From a virus: a DNA stretch of 24,409 bases. The notes under the pieces were generated by a model, which was not told the DNA's origin, made no database searches, and saw nothing but the letters and a program-made list of their open reading frames with translations. Below are positions 1 to 9,071 of the stretch, in pieces; within the stretch, counting starts at the first letter, position 1; every line of letters starts with the position of its first letter. A program made the position numbers and the translations under genes. The stretch is from positions 1 to 24,409 of the IMG/VR virus record IMGVR_UViG_3300017779_000144, one strand, 5' to 3'.

Positions 1-1653
1 GTATCAACAGGAAATGTTCAGACAGGTGGTAGTTCAAACTATAGTTATTTAGGCGACCATACAATGGTGGTTATAAACGAAACAGGAACTCATACAATAA
101 AGTTTAATATAGACTTTCGACATCACAGAGACAGTAACGATGTAAGTAGTTGGCAAAATGAAAAAGTCAAATACAAGCTAAGGGGAGAGCTTTGGGAGGT
201 TGATGATGACCTAGACCAAGATATAAACTCTTTTTATCAGGCAGTAGAAGATAGCAACAATGGAAACAATACAAATACAAACATAACAAGAAGATGGGAT
301 AGTGGAACTATATCTTACACTAAAGACGGTAATCACGATTCTACTGAGAACTTTGTCGGAGAATATACAGATTCTTCAACAGAAGTTGGTAGAAAATTTA
401 TATTTACAGTTTCCGTTAGAATGGTGGATTATGCAAACAATAATAGTGGACGCCTTAAATTTGGTTATCAAAGTGGCACTATGGAGGTTATGGGTAATGA
501 CACTATTAATGTGGGAGAGGACTACTCTCCTGTTCAGTTCCTTTTACCAAAGGGTAAGCAGTCTGATTTTGTATCAGGAATATCTCAAATGTTTAATCTT
601 CAATTCTTTACCGATTCTAAATCAAAGATAGTAAAGGTTGAGCCTTACGATTATTTTTATCAAGACTACACACAAGCTAGAGATTGGACTTCTAAAATAG
701 ACTATTCAAAGCCTATTGAAGATGAGTTTATAAACGACATAAAATCAGAGCTAATAGTAAAATATAAAGATGCTTCAGGAGATGCTTTTTTAGAAAGATT
801 TAACAAGAAAAATGATACTGAATGGGGTTCTTACAGAGAGCTAAATTCCGATGGAGTTTTTACAGAAGGAACATACAAGGTTGAGAATAAATACTTTTCT
901 CCTTCTTTTAATTGGTATGAGGGGGATTATATTGACCAAGATGTTGGTCATTCATTTACAAGACGACCTTTTATTCCTGTTTATCATACAAAGTTTACAA
1001 ACATAGACTCTGAACGTAGCGTAGAAAGAGCTGAGAAAGAATTTAACATAGGTGCTAGGGTATTAATAACGCTTCCTGTTTATGCAGGTGCTAATCAATA
1101 TTTGAGCAGTCAGTCAGGTGTAAGAACAGGGTACTCCTACAACAATAATGGAGAAGCTGTTGCTTCTAACGCTTTTCAGACTGATTTTTGTAGAGCTAAC
1201 TTTTTTCACTTGGATAGTGCTAAAAATAGTGCAGACAACAACGATACATTTGGTTCTTTTGTGCAGTTAGATGCAGGAACTTACAATGGCTCTACATTGT
1301 CGTTAGACCCTAACCTGTCTTTTAATAATATCACTTACGATTTTTCAGGTCAAGGAAGTCAAACGCATATTGGTTTATATCAGTCTTTTTACTCTAAAAT
1401 GGTTGAGCAGCTAAAACAAAAACCTAGAATAAAAACAATATATCTTAATTTAAGTAATACAGATATGGCTATTCTTGACTTTACAAGACTTGTTTTTATA
1501 GACGGTAATTATTACAGGATAAACAAGATAATTGATTTTAAACCACACCTAAAGCAAAGCACAAAGGTTGAGCTTGTGGAGTATGTTGATTTAGGCAAAA
1601 AAGAGGTTAGCTCTACTTTAGTTATGAACATTTCAGATTCGTTAAATTTATAA
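1..1653 (+). CDS. Tail tip / baseplate-hub-like protein, 5' truncated
   Basis: The reading frame is already open at base 1, so the gene begins upstream and about 550 C-terminal codons are visible; the first in-frame ATG (64) is probably internal. The visible part is beta-rich, polar and rich in Asn, Tyr and Ser. The final ~90 residues (around DFTRLVFIDGNYYRINKI and VELVEY) resemble the C-terminal part of large tail proteins in Bacteroidota phages and prophages. The position next to a lectin-fold protein, a tail-completion protein and the tape measure supports a tail-tip or hub role in the virion. The stop overlaps the next start in a TAATG junction, so the two are probably translationally coupled. 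The tail assignment is fairly secure; the exact part of the tail is inference. Confidence 0.6.
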   Translation, partial: VSTGNVQTGGSSNYSYLGDHTMVVINETGTHTIKFNIDFRHHRDSNDVSSWQNEKVKYKLRGELWEVDDDLDQDINSFYQAVEDSNNGNNTNTNITRRWDSGTISYTKDGNHDSTENFVGEYTDSSTEVGRKFIFTVSVRMVDYANNNSGRLKFGYQSGTMEVMGNDTINVGEDYSPVQFLLPKGKQSDFVSGISQMFNLQFFTDSKSKIVKVEPYDYFYQDYTQARDWTSKIDYSKPIEDEFINDIKSELIVKYKDASGDAFLERFNKKNDTEWGSYRELNSDGVFTEGTYKVENKYFSPSFNWYEGDYIDQDVGHSFTRRPFIPVYHTKFTNIDSERSVERAEKEFNIGARVLITLPVYAGANQYLSSQSGVRTGYSYNNNGEAVASNAFQTDFCRANFFHLDSAKNSADNNDTFGSFVQLDAGTYNGSTLSLDPNLSFNNITYDFSGQGSQTHIGLYQSFYSKMVEQLKQKPRIKTIYLNLSNTDMAILDFTRLVFIDGNYYRINKIIDFKPHLKQSTKVELVEYVDLGKKEVSSTLVMNISDSLNL

Positions 1654-2615
1654 TGTCAAAAATATATAAAAAACAAAGAGAAGATTCTTTATCAAGGTAT
1701 GTTTATTGTACTGTTGATGGTGCGTTGGTAAAGGTTGTTTACAAGTCAGGAGAGGGGTATAATGATAGTGGAAGCACATACTCAAATTATTCTGACTTAA
1801 AAATAACAAATAGTTATAGGGTTGGAATACAAGATTCGCTTAAATCAACATCTAAAACACAAACCGTATTTACGGAAGAAGAAGAAGTTACAACAACAAC
1901 TCCACAGTCAGGAACAGTAACAACAAAGACAACAACAAATATAAACCCTGTTTGCATATTCAACTACAACCATAAGGTTTATTCAAGTAGTGGCTCTGTT
2001 TCTAAATGGGCAAGTAGCTATGATTCATTTGCTTTTTCTCAATCCACATCTGCTAATATGCCTAGTTTAGGAAGATATGGTAAAGGTGTTAGCAATCAAT
2101 CTCCCATTTATTTTAGCTTATACAATAGTAGTTTTATGTCATTAAACTCTGCTATTACGCTTTCAGGAAATTTTACAATGTTTTTTTATGTAGGCTTAAT
2201 AGGAAGCCCTGTAAATAAGTATATGAGGTTCTTGGGTAAGTCTGATGATAACGATATGTTTTTTTCAGCAGGAGATGCGAGTAACAAGAGCTACATAATG
2301 AAGTTTGATTCCTCTAACACCGTTCAGTTTGATTCATCTACATATTATTACACCCCATCATCAAATCCATTGCTAATATCTGTTGTAAGAAAAAAAGACC
2401 AATTAACAATAAGAGAAAATGGTGTTGAGGTAGGAACACAAACTTGCCCTACAAGTGATTTTGTTTTCGACCAATTTGGAAGAACAGGAAATATAGATTT
2501 ATCATTCAATGGTGGGGTATGGCACTTTTCTGCTTATGACGGTGCTATGAATAAAAGCCTAACTAAAGTAGAAGATTCAATTATTAAATTAGCATTACAA
2601 TCTAAATCGGTATAA
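1653..2615 (+). CDS. Lectin-fold (LamG/ConA-like) tail-associated protein
   Basis: A 320-residue protein. The N-terminal ~100 residues are low-complexity and Thr/Ser-rich (a run of Glu then many Thr around residues 70-95). Residues ~120-315 read as a concanavalin-like jelly roll: a SAITLSGNFTMFFYVG strand, a central strand with a conserved-looking DQLTIRENGVEVG turn, and a final GGVWHFSAYDGAMNKSLT strand followed by a helix, the usual ending of LamG domains. In phages such domains are often on the virion surface and bind host glycans. It sits between the tail-tip protein and the tail-completion protein with TAATG junctions on both sides. Role in host binding is inferred from fold and position. 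Confidence 0.55.
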   Translation: MSKIYKKQREDSLSRYVYCTVDGALVKVVYKSGEGYNDSGSTYSNYSDLKITNSYRVGIQDSLKSTSKTQTVFTEEEEVTTTTPQSGTVTTKTTTNINPVCIFNYNHKVYSSSGSVSKWASSYDSFAFSQSTSANMPSLGRYGKGVSNQSPIYFSLYNSSFMSLNSAITLSGNFTMFFYVGLIGSPVNKYMRFLGKSDDNDMFFSAGDASNKSYIMKFDSSNTVQFDSSTYYYTPSSNPLLISVVRKKDQLTIRENGVEVGTQTCPTSDFVFDQFGRTGNIDLSFNGGVWHFSAYDGAMNKSLTKVEDSIIKLALQSKSV

Positions 2616-3109
2616 TGAAAATACAAGAACAAATAGGCAGAGAGCTAGATGAAATAGGAAGAACTCTTGTTAAAAGATTTCGTAAGGAGTTGGTAAATCA
2701 AGGGCATATTGCAACAGGTAAGCTACACGACACAACAAAACATAAGGTCGTTTTTAAAGGTGGAGAAGCAAGTATTAATATAACATCAAAGACAAACTAT
2801 TCAAAGGCTGTAAACGATGGTACAAAACCTCATACACCCAACCTAGATGCTATACTTGATTGGATAGATGATAAAAAGATTTCATACTCAAACGAAAATG
2901 AAAAGCATCAGATAGCAGCAGCTATTATTGCTCGTATTGAAATAGAAGGTACTCCTACAAAAGGTAGCAACCAATACTCTAACAACGGATATAGAAAAGG
3001 ATATATAAATCGTGTTGTAGGATTTAGTAAGAAGGGAATAAAGAATCAACTTCAGAAGAAGTTTGGAGATATAATAAAAACAGAATTTAGAAAAGCAACT
3101 AAGAAATAA
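2615..3109 (+). CDS. HK97 gp10-like tail completion protein
   Basis: 164 residues, basic. The pattern ATGKLHDTT (near residue 37) followed by YSKAVNDGTKPHTPNLDAIL and a charged helical C-terminus is typical of the HK97 gp10/tail-completion family, which caps the tail tube at the neck and joins it to the head. It directly precedes the tape measure, sharing a TAATG junction with it. In most siphophages this gene sits between the head connectors and the tube gene; here it is separated from both head connector and tube genes by several kilobases. The family call is made from motif pattern and length. Confidence 0.65.
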   Translation: MKIQEQIGRELDEIGRTLVKRFRKELVNQGHIATGKLHDTTKHKVVFKGGEASINITSKTNYSKAVNDGTKPHTPNLDAILDWIDDKKISYSNENEKHQIAAAIIARIEIEGTPTKGSNQYSNNGYRKGYINRVVGFSKKGIKNQLQKKFGDIIKTEFRKATKK

Positions 3110-6100
3110 TGGCAGGAGAAAATTTAGATTTTAAAGTACGAGTATTAGGTATTAAAGAGCTTGTTGAATTAAACAATCAAATACAAGCCACCTCTAAGGA
3201 GTTAAAGGAAAAGAAGAAAGCTCTAAAGACAGACAAAGAAGGTCAACAGGAAAATATGAAGTCCGTTCTTCAGCTTACAGACACTTTAAAAAAGCAAAGA
3301 AAAGAGTTTAGAGAAGGAACTAAACAGCAGCAAAAAGTTCAACAAGAAACCAAAAAGACCACTAGCTTTACTATGAAGATGGCTACTGCTTTTGGGGTTG
3401 CTCAACTAGCTGTTAATGGTTTTCAAAAAGTTGTAGGCTTCCTTGCTAATCAAATGAAAGACGGTATAAATGTCTTTAAGGAGTTTGACTTTCAAATGCA
3501 GAAGGTTAGAGCTATTAGTGGTGCAACTGACTTGGAGTTTAAAAGACTAAAAGAATCTGCTGAAGCATTAGGTAGAACAACATTCTTTACTGCAACACAG
3601 GTAGCCGAGCTGCAAACAAACCTGTCTAAACTAGGTTTTACTGCCGAAGAAATACTACAAGCACAGGGTGCAACATTAGCAACTGCTACTGCAACAGGAG
3701 AGAACCTAGCAAGAACAGCAACGGTAATGGGTTCTGCTATACGAGGTTTTGGTCTTGATGCAAGTGAAGCAACAAGGGTTGCAGATGTTATGGCATCTGC
3801 CTTTACAAGTTCTGCACTAGATATTGAGAAGTTTCAAACATCAATGACAAAGGTTGCACCTATTGCAAAGATGGCAGGTTTTGAAATTGAAGGTACAACA
3901 GCGATATTAGCTTCCCTTACAGATGCAGGTATCGAAGCATCTATTGCAGGTACTTCTTTAAGAAACATATTATTAAGACTAGCAGACCCAACATCAAAAC
4001 TTTCTAAAAGATTAGGTGGCTCTGTAAAGTCTATTGATGAGCTTTTACCAAGACTAAAAGCTATGAAAGATGAGGGTATTGCTCTTTCTGATGTTTTAGG
4101 TATTACGGATAGAAGAACTGCTGCTGCTTTTGGTAGAATGTTAGATAGTGCAGACAATGTAGCTATCCTAACAGAGCAGCTAAGAAACTCTGAGGGTGCA
4201 GCAGAAGCTATGGCTGAAATTGTAGGAGATAGCTTACAAGGTGCTATGCTTCGTTTTAAGTCAGCGACAGACGGACTGAAGATTGCTTTAGTTGATTTGT
4301 TTGGAGAAAACTTACAAAAAAGATTTGATTCTTTTGCTAAGTTCTTTAATAATTTAGCTAGTGAAAAAAGCATAAAAAGAATATCAAAGTTTGCTAAGGC
4401 AATAGGCAACATAATAAAGGTTTTAGTTGTTTACACAATAGGAGTTAAGGCTACTGCTCTTGCTACTAATGTTCTTGCAGCAGCTACGCTTAGAGCAGGT
4501 GCAACACTATCAGGAACTTTTACAGCAGGTTTAGCTGTTGCAAAAAGTGGTTTATTAGCCTTCAGAGCAGCTATGATTTCAACAGGAGTCGGTGCTTTAG
4601 TTGTTGGTTTAGGTTTTCTTATTGCAAAACTATTTGAAACTAAAGAGGTAATAGGAGAATTGTTTAATGAGCAAGAGTTTTTAAATCAATCTCAAAAAAA
4701 TAGCAAGGAAAATATAGAGGGTGTATCTCAATCAACAACAGCTCTTATTAATCATAAAAAAGAATTAAACAAATTAACAGACGAAGAAGGAAATCTGTTA
4801 AACAAAAGTCAGCAGGGTCAAGCTATATATAATAAAAGATTACAGCTTTACAGAAAAGAGTTGGCTTCTGTAAACAAAGTTAATAAACAATACAATCAAA
4901 CGCTTTTAACTGAGAAAAGTAGTCTTGAAGATATTGCTGACGCAACAGATATTCTAATATCTAAAATGAAAGACAGAATGTTGCAGGAGAGCTTTGCATC
5001 TTTATCTAAAGAATATCTTGACCAAGCAGTAAGTGCTAATTTAATTTTAAGCGAGTTTGGAGAGGGTTTTAGCTTTACTGATAATGTTGAAAACGACCTT
5101 GAGATGGCTATTGCATTTATTAGAGAGTTTGATTACACTAAAGGCATTGAAGATGTAAGTCCACAGGTTTTAAGATTTGACCCTGAACAACTAGCTGCTG
5201 CAACATTAAATGATTTACTAAGGTCAAATGATATGGCTTTAGATGACTTTGAAGAAGCTGTTAAAGATGGTTTTTACGAAGAAAAAACAGGAAAGATTGC
5301 TGATGAGCTACAAAAGCAAATGAGTAGTGGCTCAAGTATATTTGGATTGCCAAAAAAAGAAGATAAAGACGACCCTAAAACAGAAGCTATTACTGCTAAA
5401 ATAGAAACAGAAGCTCAAAGACACTCTAAAGCATTGCTTGATATAGGCAATAAATCATACAAGTTTGAAAGTGATAGAAACATACTTCAGTTGGAAGAAG
5501 AAATAAAACATCTTGAAACTATGAAACTCCTTAATATGAAGATGGGAGAAGATGGTCTTAAAGAAGATTTAAAAATACAGAAAAAGCGTGATAAACTTTT
5601 AAAAGAAACTAACAAGCTAAAACTAGATGCTTTAAATCAAGAGAAGATAGATAGGAAACTTCAAATTGACGAGGACTTTGCTAATGAGCTTATGACAGAA
5701 CTTCAACACAAACAAGCATTGCTTGATTTAGAAGCGTGGTTCTTAGGTCAGAAGGGAGAGTTGATTGCACAAGATTTCCAAGCGTATTTAGAAAATCAAA
5801 ATGCTCAAAGGCAATTAGATATAGATGCAATAGAATTAGAAAAACAAGCAAATCAAGAAAGAATACAAGCTGTTGATGATTTAGGTTCTTCTATGTCTGA
5901 GCTTGGTAATATTATGGGAGAAAACCACGCACTTACAAAGATAGGTACTAAGTTATCACAAGCTGCTGCTGTTGCTAAAAATATAGAAAGATTACAGACT
6001 ATACTAAATAGCAAAGCAAATGAAGCAGATACCGTAACATCTTTAACTAAGGCAGGTGCAAATGCAGCAGAGGGTGCTACTGCACAAGCTAAACTTCCTT

Positions 6101-6582
6101 TCCCTGCCAATATAGCTGCTATGGCTGCAACCTTAGCTGTTGTAGTTTCTATACTATCTATGTTTGGTGCAAGTGGTGGTGGAGATTCTAGGACTGTAAC
6201 AGAGGGTGGTCAATTTGCTAAAGGTGGTCTTACTAATGGTGGAATGTTTAGAGGGAACTCACACGCTAACGGTGGTGTAAAGTTTGCAGTAGGTGGTAGA
6301 ATACACGAAGCAGAAGGTGGAGAAGCTATTATAAACAAGCGTTCAACATCTATGTTCAAACCTGTTCTTTCTGCCATAAACTCCTACAACGGTAATGGAG
6401 TAAAGTTTGCTGACGGTGGACTTCTCAATAGTGGAGAAAAGTTTGCTAGAGGTGGTCAGTTGGCTGATATTCAAGGTATGATTTCTCAACAGCAAACATC
6501 TCAAAGAGTTATAATGGTTGAGAGTGATGTAACAAAAACACAAGGTAAAGTATCTGCTATTGAAAGTCAGGCTACTTTTTAG
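3109..6582 (+). CDS. Tape measure protein
   Basis: 1157 residues, by far the longest gene in the window. Order of parts: charged coiled coil (~20-80); amphipathic segment (~85-120); a TP901/PhageMin-type tape-measure core (~120-390) with KLGFTAEEILQAQGATLATA, GLDASEATRVADVMASAF and GIEASIAGTSLRNILLRL; a strongly hydrophobic stretch (~430-510); long coiled coils (~740-900); a second hydrophobic segment (~995-1025); and a Gly-rich tail with four FAxGG repeats and GGEAIINKRS, a C-terminal pattern common in Bacteroidota tape measures. At about 1.5 angstrom per residue the length suggests a tail near 170 nm; this is an estimate. No sheath gene is seen, which favours a siphovirus but does not prove it. 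Confidence 0.93.
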   Translation: MAGENLDFKVRVLGIKELVELNNQIQATSKELKEKKKALKTDKEGQQENMKSVLQLTDTLKKQRKEFREGTKQQQKVQQETKKTTSFTMKMATAFGVAQLAVNGFQKVVGFLANQMKDGINVFKEFDFQMQKVRAISGATDLEFKRLKESAEALGRTTFFTATQVAELQTNLSKLGFTAEEILQAQGATLATATATGENLARTATVMGSAIRGFGLDASEATRVADVMASAFTSSALDIEKFQTSMTKVAPIAKMAGFEIEGTTAILASLTDAGIEASIAGTSLRNILLRLADPTSKLSKRLGGSVKSIDELLPRLKAMKDEGIALSDVLGITDRRTAAAFGRMLDSADNVAILTEQLRNSEGAAEAMAEIVGDSLQGAMLRFKSATDGLKIALVDLFGENLQKRFDSFAKFFNNLASEKSIKRISKFAKAIGNIIKVLVVYTIGVKATALATNVLAAATLRAGATLSGTFTAGLAVAKSGLLAFRAAMISTGVGALVVGLGFLIAKLFETKEVIGELFNEQEFLNQSQKNSKENIEGVSQSTTALINHKKELNKLTDEEGNLLNKSQQGQAIYNKRLQLYRKELASVNKVNKQYNQTLLTEKSSLEDIADATDILISKMKDRMLQESFASLSKEYLDQAVSANLILSEFGEGFSFTDNVENDLEMAIAFIREFDYTKGIEDVSPQVLRFDPEQLAAATLNDLLRSNDMALDDFEEAVKDGFYEEKTGKIADELQKQMSSGSSIFGLPKKEDKDDPKTEAITAKIETEAQRHSKALLDIGNKSYKFESDRNILQLEEEIKHLETMKLLNMKMGEDGLKEDLKIQKKRDKLLKETNKLKLDALNQEKIDRKLQIDEDFANELMTELQHKQALLDLEAWFLGQKGELIAQDFQAYLENQNAQRQLDIDAIELEKQANQERIQAVDDLGSSMSELGNIMGENHALTKIGTKLSQAAAVAKNIERLQTILNSKANEADTVTSLTKAGANAAEGATAQAKLPFPANIAAMAATLAVVVSILSMFGASGGGDSRTVTEGGQFAKGGLTNGGMFRGNSHANGGVKFAVGGRIHEAEGGEAIINKRSTSMFKPVLSAINSYNGNGVKFADGGLLNSGEKFARGGQLADIQGMISQQQTSQRVIMVESDVTKTQGKVSAIESQATF

Positions 6583-6590
6583 TATATTTG
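6560..6590 (+). promoter_or_regulatory. Bacteroidota-type promoter, leaderless position
   Basis: TTG at 6560-6562, a 20-nt spacer, and TATATTTG at 6583-6590, an exact fit to the TTG / TAnnTTTG consensus. It overlaps the end of the tape measure gene. Only four bases separate the -7 box from the ATG at 6595, so the predicted transcript starts at or within a base or two of the start codon. Confidence 0.7.
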
Positions 6591-6594
6591 AACT

Positions 6595-6915
6595 ATGGCT
6601 ATAAGACAAAATAAACAAGAGGTGGTTGATGAATTTTTAGAATTAATGTATAAAGAGATTAAGTCTAAGTATTCTGCTCACGCAGGTATAAAGAATGTTG
6701 TGTTTCACTTAATTGAAAAAGGTCTTGTAGAACCTAAAAGGTTAAGAAACTATATGATTATATCTGACTTTCACAAAATACTAAAAGAAAACTCAGGACA
6801 CAGCACACATACATTTATGGACTTGTCTATTAAGTATGATGTTTCAGATAGGACTTGTCAGAATGTAGTATATAAAGAAAGCAAGAAAAGCAAAAGAACA
6901 AACAATATAAGATAA
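6595..6915 (+). CDS. Small HTH-like protein, possible late regulator
   Basis: 106 residues, basic and mostly helical. The C-terminal part, TFMDLSIKYDVSDRTCQNVVYK (~80-101), has the spacing of a helix-turn-helix (helix, turn at YDVS, recognition helix RTCQNVVY) and is followed by a Lys/Arg/Ser tail. This arrangement is similar in style to small phage transcription activators such as the Mor/C group, but I cannot assign a family. It has its own promoter, ends just before a perfect palindrome (6929-6945) and precedes the protease-capsid unit, so control of that unit is a reasonable guess. ATG 6595 lies almost on the predicted transcription start. Confidence 0.5.
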   Translation: MAIRQNKQEVVDEFLELMYKEIKSKYSAHAGIKNVVFHLIEKGLVEPKRLRNYMIISDFHKILKENSGHSTHTFMDLSIKYDVSDRTCQNVVYKESKKSKRTNNIR

Positions 6916-6928
6916 GTATTGTAAACTT

Positions 6929-6945
6929 TTTCGCATATAGCGAAA
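6929..6945. promoter_or_regulatory. 17-bp palindrome, candidate operator
   Basis: TTTCGC at 6929-6934 and GCGAAA at 6940-6945 form a perfect inverted repeat around ATATA. It lies where the -33 box of the downstream promoter should be, and no TTG is present there. This is the geometry of an activator or repressor site. A short terminator hairpin is the alternative, but no T-run follows. Confidence 0.45.
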
Positions 6946-6955
6946 TAACTAATAA

Positions 6956-6963
6956 TATATTTG
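6956..6963 (+). promoter_or_regulatory. Promoter -7 box for protease-capsid genes
   Basis: TATATTTG matches TAnnTTTG exactly. No TTG occurs 17-23 bases upstream; a palindrome occupies that interval. Five bases separate the box from the ATG at 6969, again predicting a leaderless or near-leaderless mRNA. Confidence 0.6.
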
Positions 6964-6968
6964 TGGTT

Positions 6969-7970
6969 ATGAACAAATGGTACTCAATAGAAAACAAAGC
7001 AGACGGTAATCCTGTTGAAATATCCATCTATGATGAGATAGGAGATTACGGAACTTCTGCTAAAAACTTTATAGAGGAAGTAAAGAATGTAAGCGAGAGA
7101 GATATTACACTAAGAATCAACTCTGTTGGTGGTAGTGTTTTTGACGGTCTTGCTATTTACAACACTTTGCGTTCCCACAGGGGTTTTGTAAATATTAAGA
7201 TTGAAGGTTTGGCAGCATCAATTTCTACTGTTATTGCGATGGCAGGAGATAATGTTGAAATGTCAGAGAACGGATTTTTTATGATACACAACCCATTCGG
7301 ACAATCGGCAGGAGAAGCAGTTGATATGCGTAAGACTGCTGATTTACTTGACAAAATAAAAAGTGAAATTATCGAGATATATCAAAAAAAGACCGACTTA
7401 ACTTATGAGGAACTTTCTGATATGATGGATAAAGAAACTTGGCTATCAAGTCAAGAAGCTATTGAATTTGGATTTGTAAACAATGTAACAGAGCCAATGA
7501 AGATAGCAGCAACATTTGACCTTTCTAAATTTACTAATGTAAATGAAAAAGAGGTTAATGATAAATTAAGTTTAATTAATAATAAAACAAAAATGACTGA
7601 AGAATTAAAAACTTGGTTCAATGGTGTTAAAGAGGAAATCTTAAACGCTGTTAAAGGAGAAGAAGTTTCATCTCCTGCTGAAGAAGTTTCCGTTATTCTT
7701 TCTGACAATGAAGCTGTGGTAAACAAGTTCGAGGAACTTGAAGAAAATGCTATATCTTTAAGAGAAGAAAAAGAAGAATTAGCAGGTCTTGTTGGAGAAA
7801 AAGAAAGTACAATTACTGACTTAACGAACAAGATTTCTGAGATGGAAGCTAAATTAGCTAAATTAGAAGCTACTGAAACAAGCGTAGAAGCTGACACAGA
7901 CCCTGCAATCAACGAAAGTGATGTTGTAGTTAATGAGTGGGACTCTTTCGCTAAATCAATATTAAAATAA
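6969..7970 (+). CDS. ClpP-type prohead protease with C-terminal scaffold-like domain
   Basis: 333 residues from ATG 6969; a GTG at 6963 is in frame but overlaps the promoter box. Residues ~1-180 are a ClpP/S14-like serine protease: RINSVGGSVFDGLAIYN (oxyanion-loop region), nucleophile Ser84 in GLAAS, His107 in MIHNPFG, and ETWLSSQEAIEFGFVN, where the third catalytic residue normally lies and which I cannot fix with certainty. Residues ~205-333 are acidic, Glu/Lys-rich coiled coil, as in scaffolding proteins. The product should cleave and assemble the procapsid. The major capsid gene follows 24 bases downstream in the same transcript. Family call is strong. Confidence 0.88.
   Translation: MNKWYSIENKADGNPVEISIYDEIGDYGTSAKNFIEEVKNVSERDITLRINSVGGSVFDGLAIYNTLRSHRGFVNIKIEGLAASISTVIAMAGDNVEMSENGFFMIHNPFGQSAGEAVDMRKTADLLDKIKSEIIEIYQKKTDLTYEELSDMMDKETWLSSQEAIEFGFVNNVTEPMKIAATFDLSKFTNVNEKEVNDKLSLINNKTKMTEELKTWFNGVKEEILNAVKGEEVSSPAEEVSVILSDNEAVVNKFEELEENAISLREEKEELAGLVGEKESTITDLTNKISEMEAKLAKLEATETSVEADTDPAINESDVVVNEWDSFAKSILK
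7593..7970 (+). CDS. Possible nested scaffold protein (internal in-frame start)
   Basis: An in-frame ATG at 7593 sits exactly where the protease domain gives way to the acidic coiled-coil region. It is preceded by AATAATAAAACAAAA, an A-rich leader much like those before genuine starts here, for example the capsid gene at 7995. Initiation here would yield a 125-residue free scaffold beginning MTEELKTWFNGV. Lambda makes Nu3 from within gene C in just this way. The start context is visible; use of the start is inference. Confidence 0.4.
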   Translation: MTEELKTWFNGVKEEILNAVKGEEVSSPAEEVSVILSDNEAVVNKFEELEENAISLREEKEELAGLVGEKESTITDLTNKISEMEAKLAKLEATETSVEADTDPAINESDVVVNEWDSFAKSILK

Positions 7971-7994
7971 TAATTAAATAAAAATTAAAAAATT

Positions 7995-9008
7995 ATGCCA
8001 ACTTATACAAGTGCAAGTTTACCTACTGTAAAGTCTTATGATGTCAGTAAGTATGTTTTAGAGCCATTATTTATGGGTCAAGATTATATGTCCTATATGG
8101 ACGTAATGCCTAATGTATCAGGAACAATCGTTGTTGATAAATTCAAGGCTATTGGTGGAATTACTAACGCTTTCGCTTCAGGTGCTTTCTCAGGAGAGTC
8201 AGGAGAGATAGGCGATACTATAACAATTACTCCTGTTCGTAGAGAAGCAGAGATTGCTTTTGCAGGAGATTCTTTATACAACAAAATCAAAGGTCAGCTT
8301 ATGAGAGGTGGACACGACTTTGACAATGTTGAAGGAACTGTTGTTAAGAACATTTTATTAGAAATGATTGGTCAAGGCGTTAAGTCTGACTTTAACAAGC
8401 ACCTTTGGTTATCTGATGCTTCAGGTTCAGGTGCTTTTGGAGATTTCGATGGTTTGTTTGATGCAGCTTTCGCTGTTTCTGCAAACAAATTAAATCGTGG
8501 AACTTTAGCTACTGAACAACCAACTGATGCAGCTTTAGTTGCAGGTAGAGGTTTAGATATTCTTAAAGGTCTTTATGATGCTGCTTCTCCTGAATTGTTG
8601 GAAGCAGGAAATCACGTTTACATTGTTTCAGGCGATGTTGCTGATGATTATATGGCTACAAACTTAGAATCTTCTAGCTTTGCTGCTGCAGGTTATGGTG
8701 CTATGGTTAATGGTGTTCAACAATTAACTTACAGAGGTATTCCTATCATTGTTCGTAGAGATTGGGACGTAGCTGTTGCTGCTAACGTTGCGAACATCAA
8801 CGGTGCTTCTAACGCTGCTGAAACTCACAGAGCTATGCTAACAACTAAAGATGCTTTCGTTGTTGCAACAGACTTTAGCGAGAACTCAGTAGAGCAATGG
8901 TACTCTAACGATAACAAAGAATATCGTTTCCGTGTAGCTTACTCAATCGGTTGTGCATTGAAAGATGCTAAATTGGCTGTGTACTACACACCTGATAATA
9001 TGGCTTAA
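7995..9008 (+). CDS. Major capsid protein
   Basis: 337 residues, length and position right for an HK97-fold capsid protein following its protease. The sequence has a flexible N-terminus, a region rich in Gly, Ala and Ser (GAFSGESGEIGDTITITPV), a long helix near 110-135, and a C-terminal DAFVVATDFSENSVEQWYSN ... YRFRVAYSIGCALKDAKLAVYY typical of capsid proteins in Bacteroidota phages. Codon choice has more C-ending codons (GAC, AAC, ATC) than its neighbours, as expected for a highly expressed gene. An A/T-only leader precedes the ATG. The HK97 fold itself is inferred. Confidence 0.85.
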   Translation: MPTYTSASLPTVKSYDVSKYVLEPLFMGQDYMSYMDVMPNVSGTIVVDKFKAIGGITNAFASGAFSGESGEIGDTITITPVRREAEIAFAGDSLYNKIKGQLMRGGHDFDNVEGTVVKNILLEMIGQGVKSDFNKHLWLSDASGSGAFGDFDGLFDAAFAVSANKLNRGTLATEQPTDAALVAGRGLDILKGLYDAASPELLEAGNHVYIVSGDVADDYMATNLESSSFAAAGYGAMVNGVQQLTYRGIPIIVRRDWDVAVAANVANINGASNAAETHRAMLTTKDAFVVATDFSENSVEQWYSNDNKEYRFRVAYSIGCALKDAKLAVYYTPDNMA

Positions 9009-9016
9009 TTAATATA

Positions 9017-9046
9017 ATATGGGGGGTTGCAATACACCCCCTTATA
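9017..9046 (+). terminator. GC hairpin after capsid gene
   Basis: GGGGG (9021-9025) can pair with CCCCC (9037-9041), with A/T pairs continuing outside after one mismatch, and the hairpin is followed by the T-rich TTATATTTT. It probably acts as a partial terminator or stabilises the 3' end of the capsid message; no promoter is seen before the next gene, so some read-through is likely. Confidence 0.5.
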
Positions 9047-9071
9047 TTTTAACTTTTAAAAAAATAATAAA

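Noticed and set aside
302-631. Second plus-strand frame inside the first gene
   Set aside because: Composition typical of an off-frame translation (Leu/Ile runs) and the overlapping tail gene is clearly the real frame.
3834-4412. Long minus-strand frame opposite the tape measure
   Set aside because: It lies wholly opposite a confident gene, has low-complexity Ser/Ala/Leu composition and no leader or promoter; it is a shadow. The same applies to all other minus-strand frames.
6963-6968. GTG start of the protease gene
   Set aside because: It overlaps the promoter -7 box, upstream of the predicted transcription start; ATG 6969 is preferred.
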